Assembly: GCA_951802425.1 (NCBI GenBank)
Contig: OX637801.1
Coordinates: 3,038,001-3,102,000 of the forward strand
Direction: 5' to 3'
Source of the DNA: Clavaria fumosa
Lineage: Eukaryota > Basidiomycota > Agaricomycetes > Agaricales > Clavariaceae
DNA length: 64,000 nt
The translations under genes were made by a program, and so were the position numbers. The notes beneath the pieces were generated by a model that had not been told where the DNA came from, did not search any database, and was given only the letters and a program-made list of their open reading frames with translations. Of this stretch, positions 46,634 through 59,127 are shown in pieces. Numbering within the stretch: the stretch's first letter is position 1; each line of letters starts with the position of its first letter.

Positions 46634-47297
46634 CGGAGGCGAGCGCTCCGCATGGCCTGTACTGGAAACTTTTGTACATGTTGGGGATACGTTTTCATAT
46701 CACCATACCCTATATCATGCCCTCTCTGAATGGAATTCTGTTCATCGCTGCATACACTGCTCCTTACGTTGCAAATTATCAAAACAAGCTCATAATAACT
46801 CTTCCACACCTCCGAGTCCAGACCCGGAGAGATGCTCACTCTTGCATTTTATCGCAGCACGTCAAACGCTGACTTCGTATGCAAGCCTGCGCCCTATTTG
46901 CGAAACTCTCTTCTACTACTTCTTTTTGGCCTTCAAGACTGGAATCGAGGCACACCGTTACGACCAGTAACTGGGATAACCCAGGACCAGCATCCTTAAG
47001 GAAGTACGACAAGTTGGCGGGAGGCGCTGGCTCATGCAAGTGATGCTTTAATCCATAGTGCGTGCTGCGGCTAGTCGGAATATAATGATTAGAGCCGCTC
47101 CTGTAAGTCTACAATTGTCTTAATTCCTTTCCCTGTGGATCATCGTGTGCGCCTCTGGTTCCTGGTTGAGCATAGTAAGTGATATGTGGGTCGCGTGCAG
47201 CCTTCAGATAGCTGAAAAAGGCTGTAGGAATGGGTTTGTAGCAGGATTGAGGTTAGGAGAGCCAACCTTCTTGTCGTGTATAAGAACTTGTAGCACA
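46634..47297. other. Intergenic region
   Basis: Between the Cbk1 gene and the polyol dehydrogenase, both on the plus strand. No gene or repeat recognised; it should hold the Cbk1 3' UTR and the next promoter. Confidence 0.45.
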
Positions 47298-48999
47298 ATG
47301 CCCTCGGTCGCTAGTCAGGCAGAGCTATACGATCCGTTCAAGATTATATCCCATCCTGACTTCAAAGTCCTTCCTGATGGACACAAGTCCTCTCCTATAA
47401 CGAACATCGCCTGCTGCTATAATCCCAACCACGAAATACACCTTGTACAGAAGCCTCGACTCAAGCCCGGCCCTGGACAAGTGCTAGTGCACGTTCGAGC
47501 AACTGGGATCTGTGGGTAAGAGGTTCGAATTGCTCAAGACCTGTCGGCGCTGAAAGATGTCTTGCGATGCTCCTCGCCCGCTCGGCGCAGGTCCGATGTG
47601 CACTTCTGGAAGCATGGGAGGGCTGGAGACTCGATGGTCGTGACAGACGAGGTGAATATTTCCAATCAGATCTCGGGTTTCGACTGACCCATGGTCGCGA
47701 GTGCGGGGCTGGCCATGAGTCTGCAGGTGAAGTAGTAGAGATCGGCGAGGGCGTCACGCAATGGAAGATCGGTATGGGTCTCCTCGCCTCCATTCTTGCA
47801 TTGGCTCACTGATTTTTGCTCGGACAGGGGACAGAGTTGCCATCGAGGCCGGCATCCCTTGCTCCCGGCCGCTATGTGGGCCCTGCCGCACAGGTCGATA
47901 CAATGCTTGTGCGTCCTTCCGTTGAACGCTTGCCTCTCTAATGCGTGGAGTTTCACATCTGCAGGCCCGGACGTTGTATTTTTTTCCACCCCTCCATACC
48001 ATGGTAGGAGGATTATTCTGTATCATATGGCATGAAGAATGACCTTCATCATTGCATTAACGCGACGCCGTTAAGGCACCATGACTCGTTGGCACCTGCA
48101 TCCCGCAGAATGGCTTCACCGCATTCCAGATAACGTCTCTTACGAGGAAGGCGCCTTGTGCGAACCATTGGCGGTCGCACTTGCAGGTGTCGAGAAAGCG
48201 GGCCTGCGTCTGGGCGATTCTGTTCTCATCTGGTGATGGCCTAGATGTTTCCCCGTCACCGCCGCGTCTACGGCTGACATCTTCTGCACAGCGGTGCGGG
48301 ACCGATTGGCCTCGTTTCCCTTCTAGCCGCCCGAGCGGCTGGGGCTGAGCCTGTGATCATCACCGACGTCGTGCAGAGCCGCCTGGATTTCGCGAGCAAG
48401 CTCGTCCCTGGCGTTCGGCCTGTGTTGATCCGCCAAGGGGAGAGCCCAAAGGAGTCTGCCGCACGGATCAAGGACGCCGCACAATGCCCGTTGAAACTCG
48501 CCATAGAGTGCACAGGTGTGGAGAGGAGCGTGCAAACTGCAGCATACGTGGGTGCTTTCTCTATATTTTCATGGCGATGGTCCTGTGCTTATTTCCTCGC
48601 ACGGACTATTTCCCAGTCATTGCAGCCCGGAGGCAAGGTATTCATCATCGGTATGGGCAAGGATGAACAAGTGGTTCGTTTGCTCTATCGTTTGCCTTCC
48701 CGTTGCTCTTGCGCTGAGACGACTGCTCAGTTCCCTTTTATGCATCTAAGCGTGAATGAGATTGACATCAGCTTCCTTTTCCGCTACGCAAACCAGGTAC
48801 CGCCCTACCTCATTTATTCTCGCCCTCTAATTATAACCTGTGACTGCAGTATCCGAAGGCCATTCGTCTCATTGCGAGCGGGCTGATCAATGTTAAACCG
48901 CTCGTCACGCACCGATTTCCCCTGGAAGACGCTGTGGCCGCCTTCCACGTCGCCGCAGACCCGACTCAGGGGGCAATCAAGGTCCTGGTTCAGGATTGA
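47298..48999 (+). CDS. Zinc-dependent polyol dehydrogenase (L-arabinitol/sorbitol/xylitol dehydrogenase family)
   Basis: Medium-chain dehydrogenase that oxidises sugar alcohols with NAD, a step in pentose use by plant-degrading fungi. Exons give [15 protein letters not shown] (catalytic-zinc Cys), [17 protein letters not shown] (His-Glu), and the structural-zinc lobe [19 protein letters not shown] with all four cysteines. Further on are [20 protein letters not shown], the NAD loop [32 protein letters not shown], and a C-terminal [19 protein letters not shown]. About eight introns. About 370 residues. ATG at 47298. The likeliest member is L-arabinitol 4-dehydrogenase, but motifs alone do not separate it from sorbitol or xylitol dehydrogenase. 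Confidence 0.88.
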
Positions 49000-49183
49000 C
49001 GTTTAGGAGACGCTTTACATGGTCCAAGATTGGTTACGAATAATGCATTTGATGTAGTATGAATGCAACAATGTACTGTACCTGCTTACCGCCAGTAACA
49101 CGCACTTAGTGCGGTCGACTCACTTGTGCGGTGTGCACTATCCAACGACATAGTCCTTCTCCCAGAAACACCTCAATCGCACC

Positions 49184-51359
49184 ATGGATGGCTTCGACGA
49201 TCTCCTCGCACCGTCTAGGAACATGCTGGAGGAGAATCCTTTCGAGGACCCTTTCGTAAAGGCTCGCTCGAGCTCCCCAGACCCCTGGGCAAGCTTCAGC
49301 AACCCGACACAGCTGGAGCCGTCTTCTCCACCGTCTTCTCCACCGGCCCCGCCACTCTCGCCCCAAACCAGCGGCGAGCAAAGCACGCCTGATCGTCCTT
49401 CATTTGGTTCGCCTAAATCTCCAAGGGCAGAGCGCTTTGTCGTCTCGCCCTTGGAACAGCCGTCATCAACCCCCGGGCGGTCGTATCCGAACATTGCACT
49501 AGGAGGAGAGTCGCCTGGATGGCAGGCTCAGAGCTCTTGGATTAAAGACGCGCCCGCTTCGACCCCAAAGGCTAGCGATGGAGACCAAATCGAAATCGCT
49601 ACGGACACTCGGAATGAAGAGCAGGATCAACCTGTCAGCGTAAGTGAATACTTTTCCACTCAATCCGCTTTTTTTAATGAGGCCCGCCGGCGCAGCCGCA
49701 GACAGCTTCAACGCCGCGTCAGGATACTAGCATCGCTCCTTTGTTTGCCATCACCGTTGATGACCCTCAAAAGGTTGGGGATCCGATACGAGGTTTTACA
49801 ATGTATACCGTTCATTGTCGCGTGAGCCGCAAATTTAATCGTTTCTCTCTTGCCTTGTTTTGACGAGGGTCTGCCAGACAACTTCCCCTCTATACTCGAA
49901 GTCTAATTTCTCTGTACTCCGCCGTTACTCTGATTTCCTATGGTTATATGATACTTTATCTCAAAATAATCCTGGCGTTGTCGTACCACCCACGCCGGAG
50001 AAGAACGTTTTCGGGCGTTTCGACGACCAATTCGTGCAACAGCGTAGACTCGCCCTGGAAAAATGTATCCAGAAGATTGCAAATCACCCTGTACTTTGCA
50101 AAGATCCGGATTTAAAGCTCTTTCTGGAAAGCGATACATTCTCCTTAGATGTCTGTGCTCTCCCTCGTATATGTGTGTCATGGTAGGACTAATTGTGCCT
50201 AATCGGGCGCACTGCAGATCAAACACAGGAAGGCTGAAATTGCGCACGAGCGTGGGGGCTTGATGGCAACTATTGGACAAACCATTGTGGGTCCCAGATT
50301 CCATGAGACGGATGAGGTGCGGTTTTTTTACCGCGTAACGTGCCCGACCAGGAACTGAGTCATGTTGCAGTGGTTCGACAGGCAAAAAGCTTATTTGGAA
50401 AGCCTTGAGAGCCAGCTCCGGGGGTTGGTCAAGTCAATTGAGATAGTGGTGAAGCACCGCACAGGTATGTAGCACGTGGTGCTGATCACGAAGAGAATCA
50501 TCCATCTAAATGGCCTTTGCCCCAGATCTTGCCACTGCGACCGCAGAGTTCGCGCAGAACGTTAGCGACCTCTCGTCGTCAGACATTGGGAAGCAGCTGT
50601 CGCAGTCGCTCGCATCCCTGGCAGAAGTCGAGCGCAAAGCTCAAGAACTACAGACCACCCAGGCGCAGCAGGACGCGATCACATTAATGTGCATAGGTAG
50701 CGCTAAATCTGCCTTGCTATTCCTTCCCTACGCTGTATCTAACGTCTCTGTATCCAGCGGATGAATATGCAAGGCTTGTTAATTCTGTTAAGGTGAGTAC
50801 GACTCTGCTGGTCCCGTCCCACAGGTGAGATTGACCACGATCTCATCACAGCTCGCTTTCCAAGGTCGTGTGCGGACATACAATGCGTGGCAAAATGCAG
50901 ACGTGAACCTACGTCGCGTGAAACTGGCGCACGACAGTGGCGGAAGAACACAGGGTCGACAGAACCTCGGCCAGGGCTTTTCGCAAGTCGCAGAGGCAAG
51001 TTGCCCTCACTTATCTACCCTATTGTGCACTTGACGATGGCGTCTCGGCCTTGCAGGCGGAACGCCGTGCTCTGGAGACCAAGCACGAGTACGAGCAGGT
51101 TACAAAGCTCGCCAAGGAAGAAGTAGCTCGCTTCGAGCAGGAACGGATTGAAGACTTCAAGAACGCGCTGCAAATATTCTTGGACGGGATGATATCTAGA
51201 CAAAAGACGGTGCGCCACTACAGTTCCTTCGTACCGCTCGGAGGCTGATGGGTAGTGCTCATTTTATAGCTGATTGCGACTTGGGAGAAGTACCAGCAGG
51301 GTTTGGTGAACAAGTCCGAACCATCAGACTCCCCATCGCAACAACCCAGCTCGCCATAA
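49184..51359 (+). CDS. VPS5: PX-BAR sorting nexin (Vps5, retromer)
   Basis: Membrane-bending subunit of retromer, which returns receptors from endosomes to the Golgi. The first 150 residues are Pro/Ser-rich and probably disordered. The PX domain carries the PI3P-binding RRYSDFLWLYDTL and PPTPEKNVFGRFDDQFVQQR, and ends near LKLFLESD. The BAR region is a long helical stretch with FDRQKAYLESLESQLRG, TAEFAQNVSDLSSSDIGKQL and ETKHEYEQVTKLAKEEVARF, ending at TAA 51357-51359. At least seven introns. It lies 184 bp after the polyol dehydrogenase, on the same strand. Confidence 0.9.
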
Positions 51360-51498
51360 TCATGAAGGTCTCGGGGATTATAAAATAATATTGGGTGATG
51401 CAATGTAACTTAATACGATAGGGTTACAAAAAGATCTTATGCACGCGTGGCTCTGAGACTCGGCTTCAGTGCTCCCGCGAACGAACGTCTTCTTGTCC

Positions 51499-53708
51499 TC
51501 ACTCCCAATACCTCGCAGCCTTATTTTCCCCTTCCCCACCAACCTCTAAGAAATCGGAAGGACGATCCCTTTTCACGTTTCGTCTTCTATTATTCAGGGG
51601 CAACCGCTGATACGCCGATTCCTGTTGCTGATTTGGGAATGGATTGTTCCATTGCTGCTGCTGCTGCCAATCGTTCTGAGCGAAGAGCACGCTTTGTTGT
51701 TGTAGATGGTGTTGTAGCTGTTGTTGCTGCTGTTGTTGCTGTTGAACCTGTTGTTGCTGTTGCTGGGCCTGCTGTTGCTGTTGTTGTGCCTGCTGCTGTT
51801 GGAAACTTGACGCAGCTGCAAAAGCCGCGGCGATGGTCTGTGCTTGCTGCAGTTGTATCTGGAGCTGTTGGTGCTGTATCTCTGTTGTTCGTCGGACTTG
51901 GTTTGGAAGAGCAGGGTTCTGCAGCATGAGCGATATTTGCGATATTTGAGCCTGCAACTGAGGGATGCTGTCGACAAGCATCTGCGACATGTCGAGACCT
52001 CCGACGGGTTGCTGGTCCGAATACAGATCTTGTTCGTAGTTGGGGTCTTGTATTGTTGATGGCTGTAAGGGTTCAATCTACGGATGAGACCCAAATGTGA
52101 TCCTATAGGACAATCGGCTCGGAAGAGAAAGAGCACCTGTCCACCTGCAGAACTATCACCAACCACCGCGTCTTCCTCTGAATCCTTCCTGCTTTCCTCG
52201 ATGGCTCTTTCGATGTAATCGTTGACGCGATGGCGCATGGGCTCATCCGCGGTAAGCTCGTCCAGCGAGGCAATTTTCTTCCCGCATTTAGGACAAATGA
52301 AGTCCCGCTCGAGAAGGTACGTCTGGATGTTTTCTTCACTGTAAGTTGTACCGCAGCAGGGCGTTTTGACTGCCCCTCGGATCAGCTTGCCGTCTAGCGG
52401 GCAGGTTAGCGTCGGGTCAGAAGGCACACGCTCGCGGACGTCCGCCGCGGTAAGACCCTTGTTTCGCGACACCTGTTTTTGCCACGAGGCCCTGATGGAT
52501 GCCTAGTAAGCGCAAGCCAGACTGGCTCCAGATAAGGGCGAATACGTACAGGTCTGGTTGCGCAACTACGTAACCCCCTTCGGGCGTGATCATCACGCCT
52601 TGGGTAAGCAGCGCATTGTTGGGGTTTTCTACGGGCTTCAGCATACTCCGGGGGATACCCGTCGTCCGCTTTATTCGTGGTCTATTGTCGTATTCACGGT
52701 CGCTGTTTGTTGGGCAAGCCTGTATCCAGTGACCTTTGTACGGCACACGTAAGTGAAGCAGATGGAGGTAAGTAAACATAACGGAATGATGCCAGACCTT
52801 TTTGCCCGCATCGGTAACATACGTAACTGGGTGGAAGCGGTCGTTCAGGCTGGTGATGATGGTCTGGTCGACTAGACGAAAATTGATGCGGTTTGCCGCC
52901 TCGGAATGTGCCACGAGGATGTGAATATATTTTTACAGCGCTGCGTAAGATGCAGTTCCGGGGTAATGAGGACGGGGGAAAGAAGAGGGCATTGAAAAAA
53001 AAAGAACCACGTTCAGATGTCAAGCTTCTACAACGACAATGAAATTGCCAAGGGCGGCACCAACTGGGACATCTTTTCTTGAGTCTCCTCCCAATTTGCA
53101 GTCTGGGCCTGGAACATGGCGGCCATGGCAGCCGCTTCGTCGGGCTTCGTCACCGAGGACTTCACGGAAGATGCCTTGAAAAAAAGGAGTCCTTGCAGCA
53201 ACTGCGGAGAGGTAGCTGAAGTTGCAGCGCACCTGTGGGGAGGGTTTGACGGGTTCGTCTTTGCCGTCAAAACGCTTTGACATCGCGCCTTTGTGCCAAA
53301 CGACAGAAGTTGACGATGCATGCTTTAGACTGGTGTCCGCTACCTGGCCGCCAGTGGCTGCGCCAATGTACATTGCGGCCTTGCCCTTGCCAGGGCGCGC
53401 CGCGGGCAGCCGCTTGACAATTACTGCGGACGAACGTGGTATGATCTGAGAGTCATCCTTGTACTCTGTGTGGAAGCAATGGGGGAACAGGGATGCGTCA
53501 GATTGAATTGGTTTGAGAAACCAGTTTGCGGCTTACCTTGCTGGGAAGAGCTGTCGAAGACAAACAGGTCAAAGTCGTTGGCCTTACCCAAGTTATTGGC
53601 TAGAATAATTTCTTTCTTGAGGTCGAACACAGATATCCCTGTTCCGTCAAAGGTCACCCGAGACTCCTCCTTCTGCGACTTGAACTTGTAAAAAACAGAA
53701 GATGCCAT
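51499..53708 (-). CDS. MPE1: Mpe1-type cleavage and polyadenylation factor subunit (DWNN-zinc knuckle-RING)
   Basis: Component of the mRNA 3'-end processing machinery (yeast Mpe1, animal RBBP6). The DWNN ubiquitin-like domain starts SVFYKFKSQKEESRVTFDG and includes RSSAVIVKRLPAARPGKGKA. The zinc knuckle is YVCYRCGQKGHWIQACPTN. The RING/U-box is TCPLDGKLIRGAVKTPCCG followed by ICPKCGKKI. After an acidic helix, the C-terminus is a long Gln-rich tract (about 51680-51830 on the DNA) and a basic end. About six introns; one uses the acceptor acgcag before AVKIYSHPRG. About 540 residues. Its stop faces that of Vps5 across 139 bp. Confidence 0.92.
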
Positions 53709-53962
53709 ATTGCCAAAGTATGAAGTGACAAGTAACGTCTACAAACAAAAATCAGCCAAAGATCGCCGCAGCGTGAAAGCCACGGGTGTAGTAGTAGTAT
53801 GGCAAGGCGGAGCAACGTCGACACTGGTCACTCTAATTCCTACACGTGACCAAGTCGGTGCAACGGCAAATAATACATCATGTAGGAGGAACGACTACTC
53901 CGCTGCTTAACATCTCTCTCACCAACAAGCTAGAAGACGCCTCAGGTCCTCTTCAACGCGCT

Positions 53963-55418
53963 TCAGAAACAGTTAAAGGTATAGGCAAGATCAGAGACAT
54001 ACACAACTGTTCTCACAACCTCTGGCATGACCGACCCACTTGGCAACTCAATCTTCTCTATCTCCGCAAGGTTATCGGCGCGAGTTGGGCCAGTATTTAA
54101 CATCAGAACAGGCTTCCGCAATTCCAACGCGTGCTTCAAGAGTCTGTCAAGGCATCAAGAAACGCATGACAGGGTTGGATGAATGCAGAGGTAACCTGAA
54201 TGCAGAAAACGTAGCAAGAGTGGTCCCAAGTATCAGGAGACTTCCACATTGCTCGACGTAACTGAATCTGAAGGCAATATCAGTGGTGCTTAGTCGGAAC
54301 GTTAAAGGGGGGGCGCACGAATGGTCTCTAATATCACTGGGTATGGATTCGCCAAAGAAAGTCACCCCCGGTTTGTGCTACATCATGGCTGAGTGAATGC
54401 AATTTCATTTGCAAGTATATTGACTCACCACAGAATTCGTACGTTTTTCAGAGCGGCAGAGCGGGCATTCTGGGACAACAAAGTCTTCAAACGATACACT
54501 ATCCAGCTCAATATCGCCATCTGGATTTGTTCTCGGCCGAGTTCCGGACGTTTCTAAATCTGCTGCGATGGCGGCCCAACGGGGATTCGCAGCGGAGAGC
54601 CAGTCCTGAAATATTTGGCGGTCCGTGAGATGTCCGTATTTGCAATGCACTTTCTACGTTGTCATGCTAGCGTCAAAACAAGGGCATGGAGTTCGAAATT
54701 GAGAACCGACGGACATGCAGGGTGCCGTGGAGCTCCAAAATTCGTTCGTCTACTTTGTCCTTATCCAACACATGCCTCAGGGCTTTATGATGCAACCCGT
54801 CGACGTTTTGCGTGATGATTCTTGTGACGAATAAAGTGTATTGGAGCGCTGCTAGAGCAAAGTGTGTGGTATTGGGCTGGGCGTCGCGTACAGGAGGGTA
54901 ACCAAGGTACGATCGAAGCCTGACAGATACACGGTCGCATGTATGGCATTCAGATAACGATTGTGTGGACGTGCCAGTAGCGTTGCCTGTTAAGAGGCGA
55001 TGAGTCGTCAGGAACGGCGCAAGTTCGACAATGGAAACGTACCTGAATGCGTGCCCCTTCTCTGTTTCGTCTACGAGTTCATGGAACTGCAACCATGTCC
55101 TGAGTTGGCTGGCATCGCCAAGGGAAGGAAATACGGCGACGAACAAATATAGGTCTGCCTCGCTCTTCATTAACCATCTTCATGGTAACTCACCAGCATG
55201 CCTACGCACTTGTAATTAGGATTCATGTATCTCCCATCAGCCCCTCTATACGCCCGGATGCCCGAGTCGACGCTGACTCCTGCCCCGGTAAGTACCAATG
55301 CATTCCCTGGTGCCAAAAACGCCGATATACGGTTTATCGCTTCAGTTTGAGATATCGTTTTGCGAGTTCGCGCGTTGGACAGAATAGCATGCGGAATGGT
55401 TGGCACTGAGACGCGCAT
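53963..55418 (-). CDS. SIRT4-type NAD-dependent protein deacylase (sirtuin)
   Basis: Mitochondrial-type (class II) sirtuin. ATG at 55418. The NAD loop is VLTGAGVSVDSGIRAYRG, then GRYMNPNYKPIF joined to FHELVDETEKGHAF, then RSYLGYPPVRDAQPN, TQNVDGLHHKAL and the catalytic-His motif ILELHGTLH. The zinc region reads VHCKYGH and, 50 residues later, PECPLC. The Rossmann end is LILGTTLATFSAFR, LKHALELRKPVLMLNTGPT and ADNLAEIEKIELPSG. Stop at 53963-53965. One exon, 55145-55154, is just 10 nt and is needed to make KPIF. About eight introns. The N-terminus (MRVSVPTIPHAILSNARTRK) is basic and could be a mitochondrial signal. Start codons of this gene and Pex7 are 49 bp apart. Confidence 0.9.
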
Positions 55419-55467
55419 GTGACACCGCGTGAACCCGCTCGCGTCCTCGACCCCGTACAGAGACGGA
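55419..55467. promoter_or_regulatory. 49 bp divergent intergenic region (sirtuin / PEX7)
   Basis: Only 49 bp lie between the sirtuin ATG (55418, minus) and the Pex7 ATG (55468, plus), so the two genes must share or overlap promoter elements. No TATA box seen. Confidence 0.65.
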
Positions 55468-56745
55468 ATGACCGCCCCCCCTCCCGGGCTCCTGCATACA
55501 CCAGGTTTCGCGCACTATTCTACCGCCTGGTCACCTTTCCACCCAACCCGCCTCGCTCTTGCCTCCTCGGCCAACTTCGGTCTCGTCGGTAATGGCCGGC
55601 TTCACCTGGTTTCATTCACGCCTGGGCCGGGAGGACTGCTCATGAACACGGATAAGCAGTGCGTCTTGTTCTACGTGCTGACGACCCCTTCTTTTGTTCT
55701 CAATCTGGTCAGGTATGACACCCAGGATGGCCTGTTTGATGTCGCTTGGTCAGAGGTACACGAACACCAACTTGTCACCGCCTCTGGAGATGGTTCAATA
55801 CGGCTTTGGGACACTATGCTGAATGTGAGTATCGCTGTTAGTTTCGGTAGTCCGAGGAGAAGGGTTTAGAGTAATTCAAAGGTCGTAGGATCTGCCAATA
55901 CGCGCATGGCATGAACACACCCGAGAAGTGTACTCGGTCGACTGGTCTAACCTCAAGAAAGACACCTTCGCGTCTTCATCCTGGGATGGCACGGTCAAAG
56001 TGGTGCGCGTGCTCGCTCGTCGCTTTACCGCGTCACCACCCGACAGACTCTGATAGGTTTGAGACGGCAGTGGACGCCCGACCGGCCGCGCTCCGTGACG
56101 ACACTCCAGGCGCATCACGCGTGCATCTACCAGGCTCTGTTCTCTCCGCACCAGCCCGACCTCCTCGCCACGGGCTCCACGGACGGGACGCTCAAGATCT
56201 TCGACCTCCGCGCGCCCGCGTACCACCCCGGCACCGACACCTTCACGCACCCGCTCTCCAGCGCGGCGCTCACCGTGCCCGCCTCCGTGACGGAGGTGCT
56301 CACGCTCGACTGGAACAAGTACCGCCCGATGGTGCTCGCAAGCGGCGGGGTTGACCGGGTCGCCCGGGTCTGGGACTGCCGCATGGTCAAGCTTGGTGAA
56401 GGGGCCGAACCAGGCGTGGGCGGTGCGTGCGAGGTCGCCCTACAGGGCCACGAATACGCTGTGAGGAAATTGCAGTGGAGCCCGCACCGGCCGGATCTGC
56501 TCGCAACCGCGAGTTATGACATGACGTGCAGAGTGTCAGTCCTGCTCCTGTCTGTCGTCGCTGAGGCACTCATCTCGCTTCATTTCATCAGCTGGACCAC
56601 GAACGCGGTCCCAGGCCGGGGTCACCTGCTGTACATCCATGACCCCCACACAGAATTCGTCTTCGGTTGCGCATGGTCGATATACGACGAAGGGCTCTTA
56701 GCTAGCTGCGGGTGGGATAGCCGGCTTAATATATTCAGGGTCTGA
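55468..56745 (+). CDS. PEX7: Peroxin-7, PTS2 receptor (WD40 protein)
   Basis: Soluble receptor that carries PTS2-bearing enzymes to peroxisomes. ATG at 55468 gives MTAPPPGLLHTPGFAHYSTA. WD repeats follow: GLFDVAWSEVHEHQLVTASG with SIRLWD; HTREVYSVDWSNLKKDTFAS with WDGTVKV; YQALFSPHQPDLLATGSTDG with LKIFDLR; VLTLDWNKYRPMVLASGGVD with ARVWDCR; YAVRKLQWSPHRPDLLATAS; and FGCAWSIYDEGLLASCGWDS. Short introns interrupt, one of them before VWTTNAVPGRG. About 360 residues, as in other fungi. The HSPF/L-W arrangement and the opening motif are typical for Pex7 rather than a generic WD protein. Confidence 0.92.
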
Positions 56746-57103
56746 ACGTGCCAGGGCACTCTTCGCAACGGCACTCTTCGCAACAGTATTCCTGTCTCAG
56801 GAATGTAATGTATCGCCGCTTTGCAGTTACAATAATGCTTTCTATCACTCGCAACTTTCGAGATGGGTATCGATGAGTCTGAGCGCATGTCGTGCGGCCA
56901 ACCGTGTCGTTACTATTTTGCACACCGATTCCTTCGAACAAATCAACATGCGATAATCTATTGCACTAAAGGATATAGTAATAGTAAACGGCGCCTTTTT
57001 GCAAGCGACTACTAGAATATGCTGCGAAGAAGCGGACCATTGTGTATATGCACCCTTCCGGCAACACGGAACCAAAAAAATCGTCCCTTTGCTGGGCAAT
57101 ATC
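56746..57103. other. Convergent spacer
   Basis: Between the stops of Pex7 and Erg4. Contains a short imperfect duplication, ggcactcttcgcaac (56755-56785). Nothing else recognised. Confidence 0.5.
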
Positions 57104-59127
57104 TCAGTAGATACCAGGAATGAACTTGTACTTCACTATTTGGCAATACCGCTCCCAGTCCTTCCCGTACTTGATGGAGCATCTTCGAGGCAAAGAAAGG
57201 ATGAGTCACGCCCGGAAATACCAAAAACCACAAGGGCGGAAGGAACAGGAAACGCTCACCGCTCGAAATCTCGCCCACATCGGTGCACCAGGACGGTGAT
57301 GAAGAACAGCGAGTAGAAGTATGGGATGGGTGTGGCAGTGCCCACGACGGCTCCCCAGGTGAAGGCCATGAACCAGTCAGCGACATAGTTCTAGAGTAGA
57401 GGAGTGAGGAGAAAACCACCACTGGCAATGCAAAACGCACTGGCTTGCGGGAATATCTCCACCATCCGCTGATCAACAATCGGCTCCTATGTTGTGGGTG
57501 ATGAACAGGGGTGGAGAGCGTGTATTGGAGAATGGACATTACCCATGAGCTGTTTGGATGTACTTTGGATTCTTGAGTATGCCCCACGGAAGCTGAGGGA
57601 ACGTCTTGCGGAACGTATGGATTCCCTGCGTTTGCATCTTGAATCTAGATTTCTGCGACATCGAAGTGTCCCAGCTGTGACGCGATTCTGCTCAGAGACG
57701 AAATGAATCTTGCAAACGGGCACTCACATGTAATAGGCTGTGAGGAGCGTCGAGAACAGCAGCACGTATACCGGGGTTGAGAAGCGGTATTTGGAAGGGT
57801 CGTGGGATGCCATATAGACGACTGAGTACACATACGTCTAGAAATGATTTAGATGATGCGTAACGTAACAAAACCAACAGACAGCTTACGAAGGGTACTC
57901 CGGCGAAATTCCAGAAGATGACCATGAAACCCCACCTTAGATGGGACGGAAAATCAGACTTGGCATATCGACGCAGAGGACGAGTGCATACTTCTCGTAG
58001 TACATATCCCATGTTTGTGGGATACACTCCTCGCCTTTGGCGCTGCACAATCCGTGAGTTCGCGAGAAAAAGAAGGCATCAATGCAACGATTGGTCCGCA
58101 CCAGGCATTGAGGTATAGCCATGTCGCCAAAATCATAAACGCCATGTTCTGCCGCCTACTAAGTGCTCCAGGCTAAGATCACATCTGATGCCAGATACCC
58201 ACCGGCGTGACATAGCCGAGTTGCTCGTACTGCTTGCACCCGCCAGACACAGCCATGAAAAACACGATGACCCAAGGGATCCTGACTTCGGCCCACATCT
58301 TCAAGTCGACAGGACCAATGCGCGGATTCAGACACGCGCCCATAAAGACGTCATAGATAAAATTGCCAGACATGCGCATCTGCGTCCCTGTCGCGATCGT
58401 CACCCAGTACGCTCCGAATGACACGGCGAAACCGTATATCATGGCGACAGTCATGATGTGGCCATAGTTGTCTATGACCTCTGTGAGCCGGAAGAGGGAA
58501 GTGTAGTGGAGCGCGAAGGCGGTGAACATGGTGGCGTAGAGACAGTAGAGGCCATTGCAATTGTACATGAGGGTTTTGTAGCCGAGAGAGGGCACGGGTA
58601 GACCTTCTTGCTGGTAGCCAGGCATTATCCAGGCGAGAAACAGTTGGTAGAAGAACAAGCCAGAGTAGACCTTCCACGCGTAGAGGTTGGGGTTTGCGTC
58701 CTGGGCAGTTATCAATTCCTCCCACGAAGTGAAAGGAGTGTAAACGTATCACGTACGTCTCGCACATGCGCCCATATCCTTTGCAGGAATGGAATGACAT
58801 CGTTCGGCGAGCTGGGATAGATTAACTGGCCGTCGTAGAACCATGCACATATCCACAGATAATACATGAGGATTGGAAACCCAATCATCATGGCGGTTAC
58901 ACCGGTCGGTCCACCAAACTCATAGCTTTCAAAAAAAAAAGTGTGTATGAGTTGCCAGTGCGTATATTGAAGTGATTGGTCTTACTGAGTGTGCTTGTCG
59001 AGGAGCTGGTCGACCTGTTTGCCTTGGTCCGTGGTCACGGTAGACTTTCCCGCTCCCCCATTCACAGTATTCCTCCGACGAGCGTCGCTCAGATGAGTAC
59101 GCTCGTTTGCGCTGACGACTCCGACCA
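57104..59127 (-). CDS. ERG4: Delta(24(28))-sterol reductase (Erg4)
   Basis: Last enzyme of ergosterol synthesis; reduces the C24(28) double bond in the ER membrane. ATG at 59127. A hydrophilic N-terminus is followed by [19 protein letters not shown], the opening of the ERG4/ERG24 family; EFGGP favours Erg4. Membrane segments continue through [39 protein letters not shown] and [18 protein letters not shown]. Later exons give [47 protein letters not shown] and a C-terminus with the family end KFIPGIY at 57104. Around eight introns. About 480 residues. The spacing of exons 57.4-58.1 kb was read less carefully than the rest. Confidence 0.9.
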
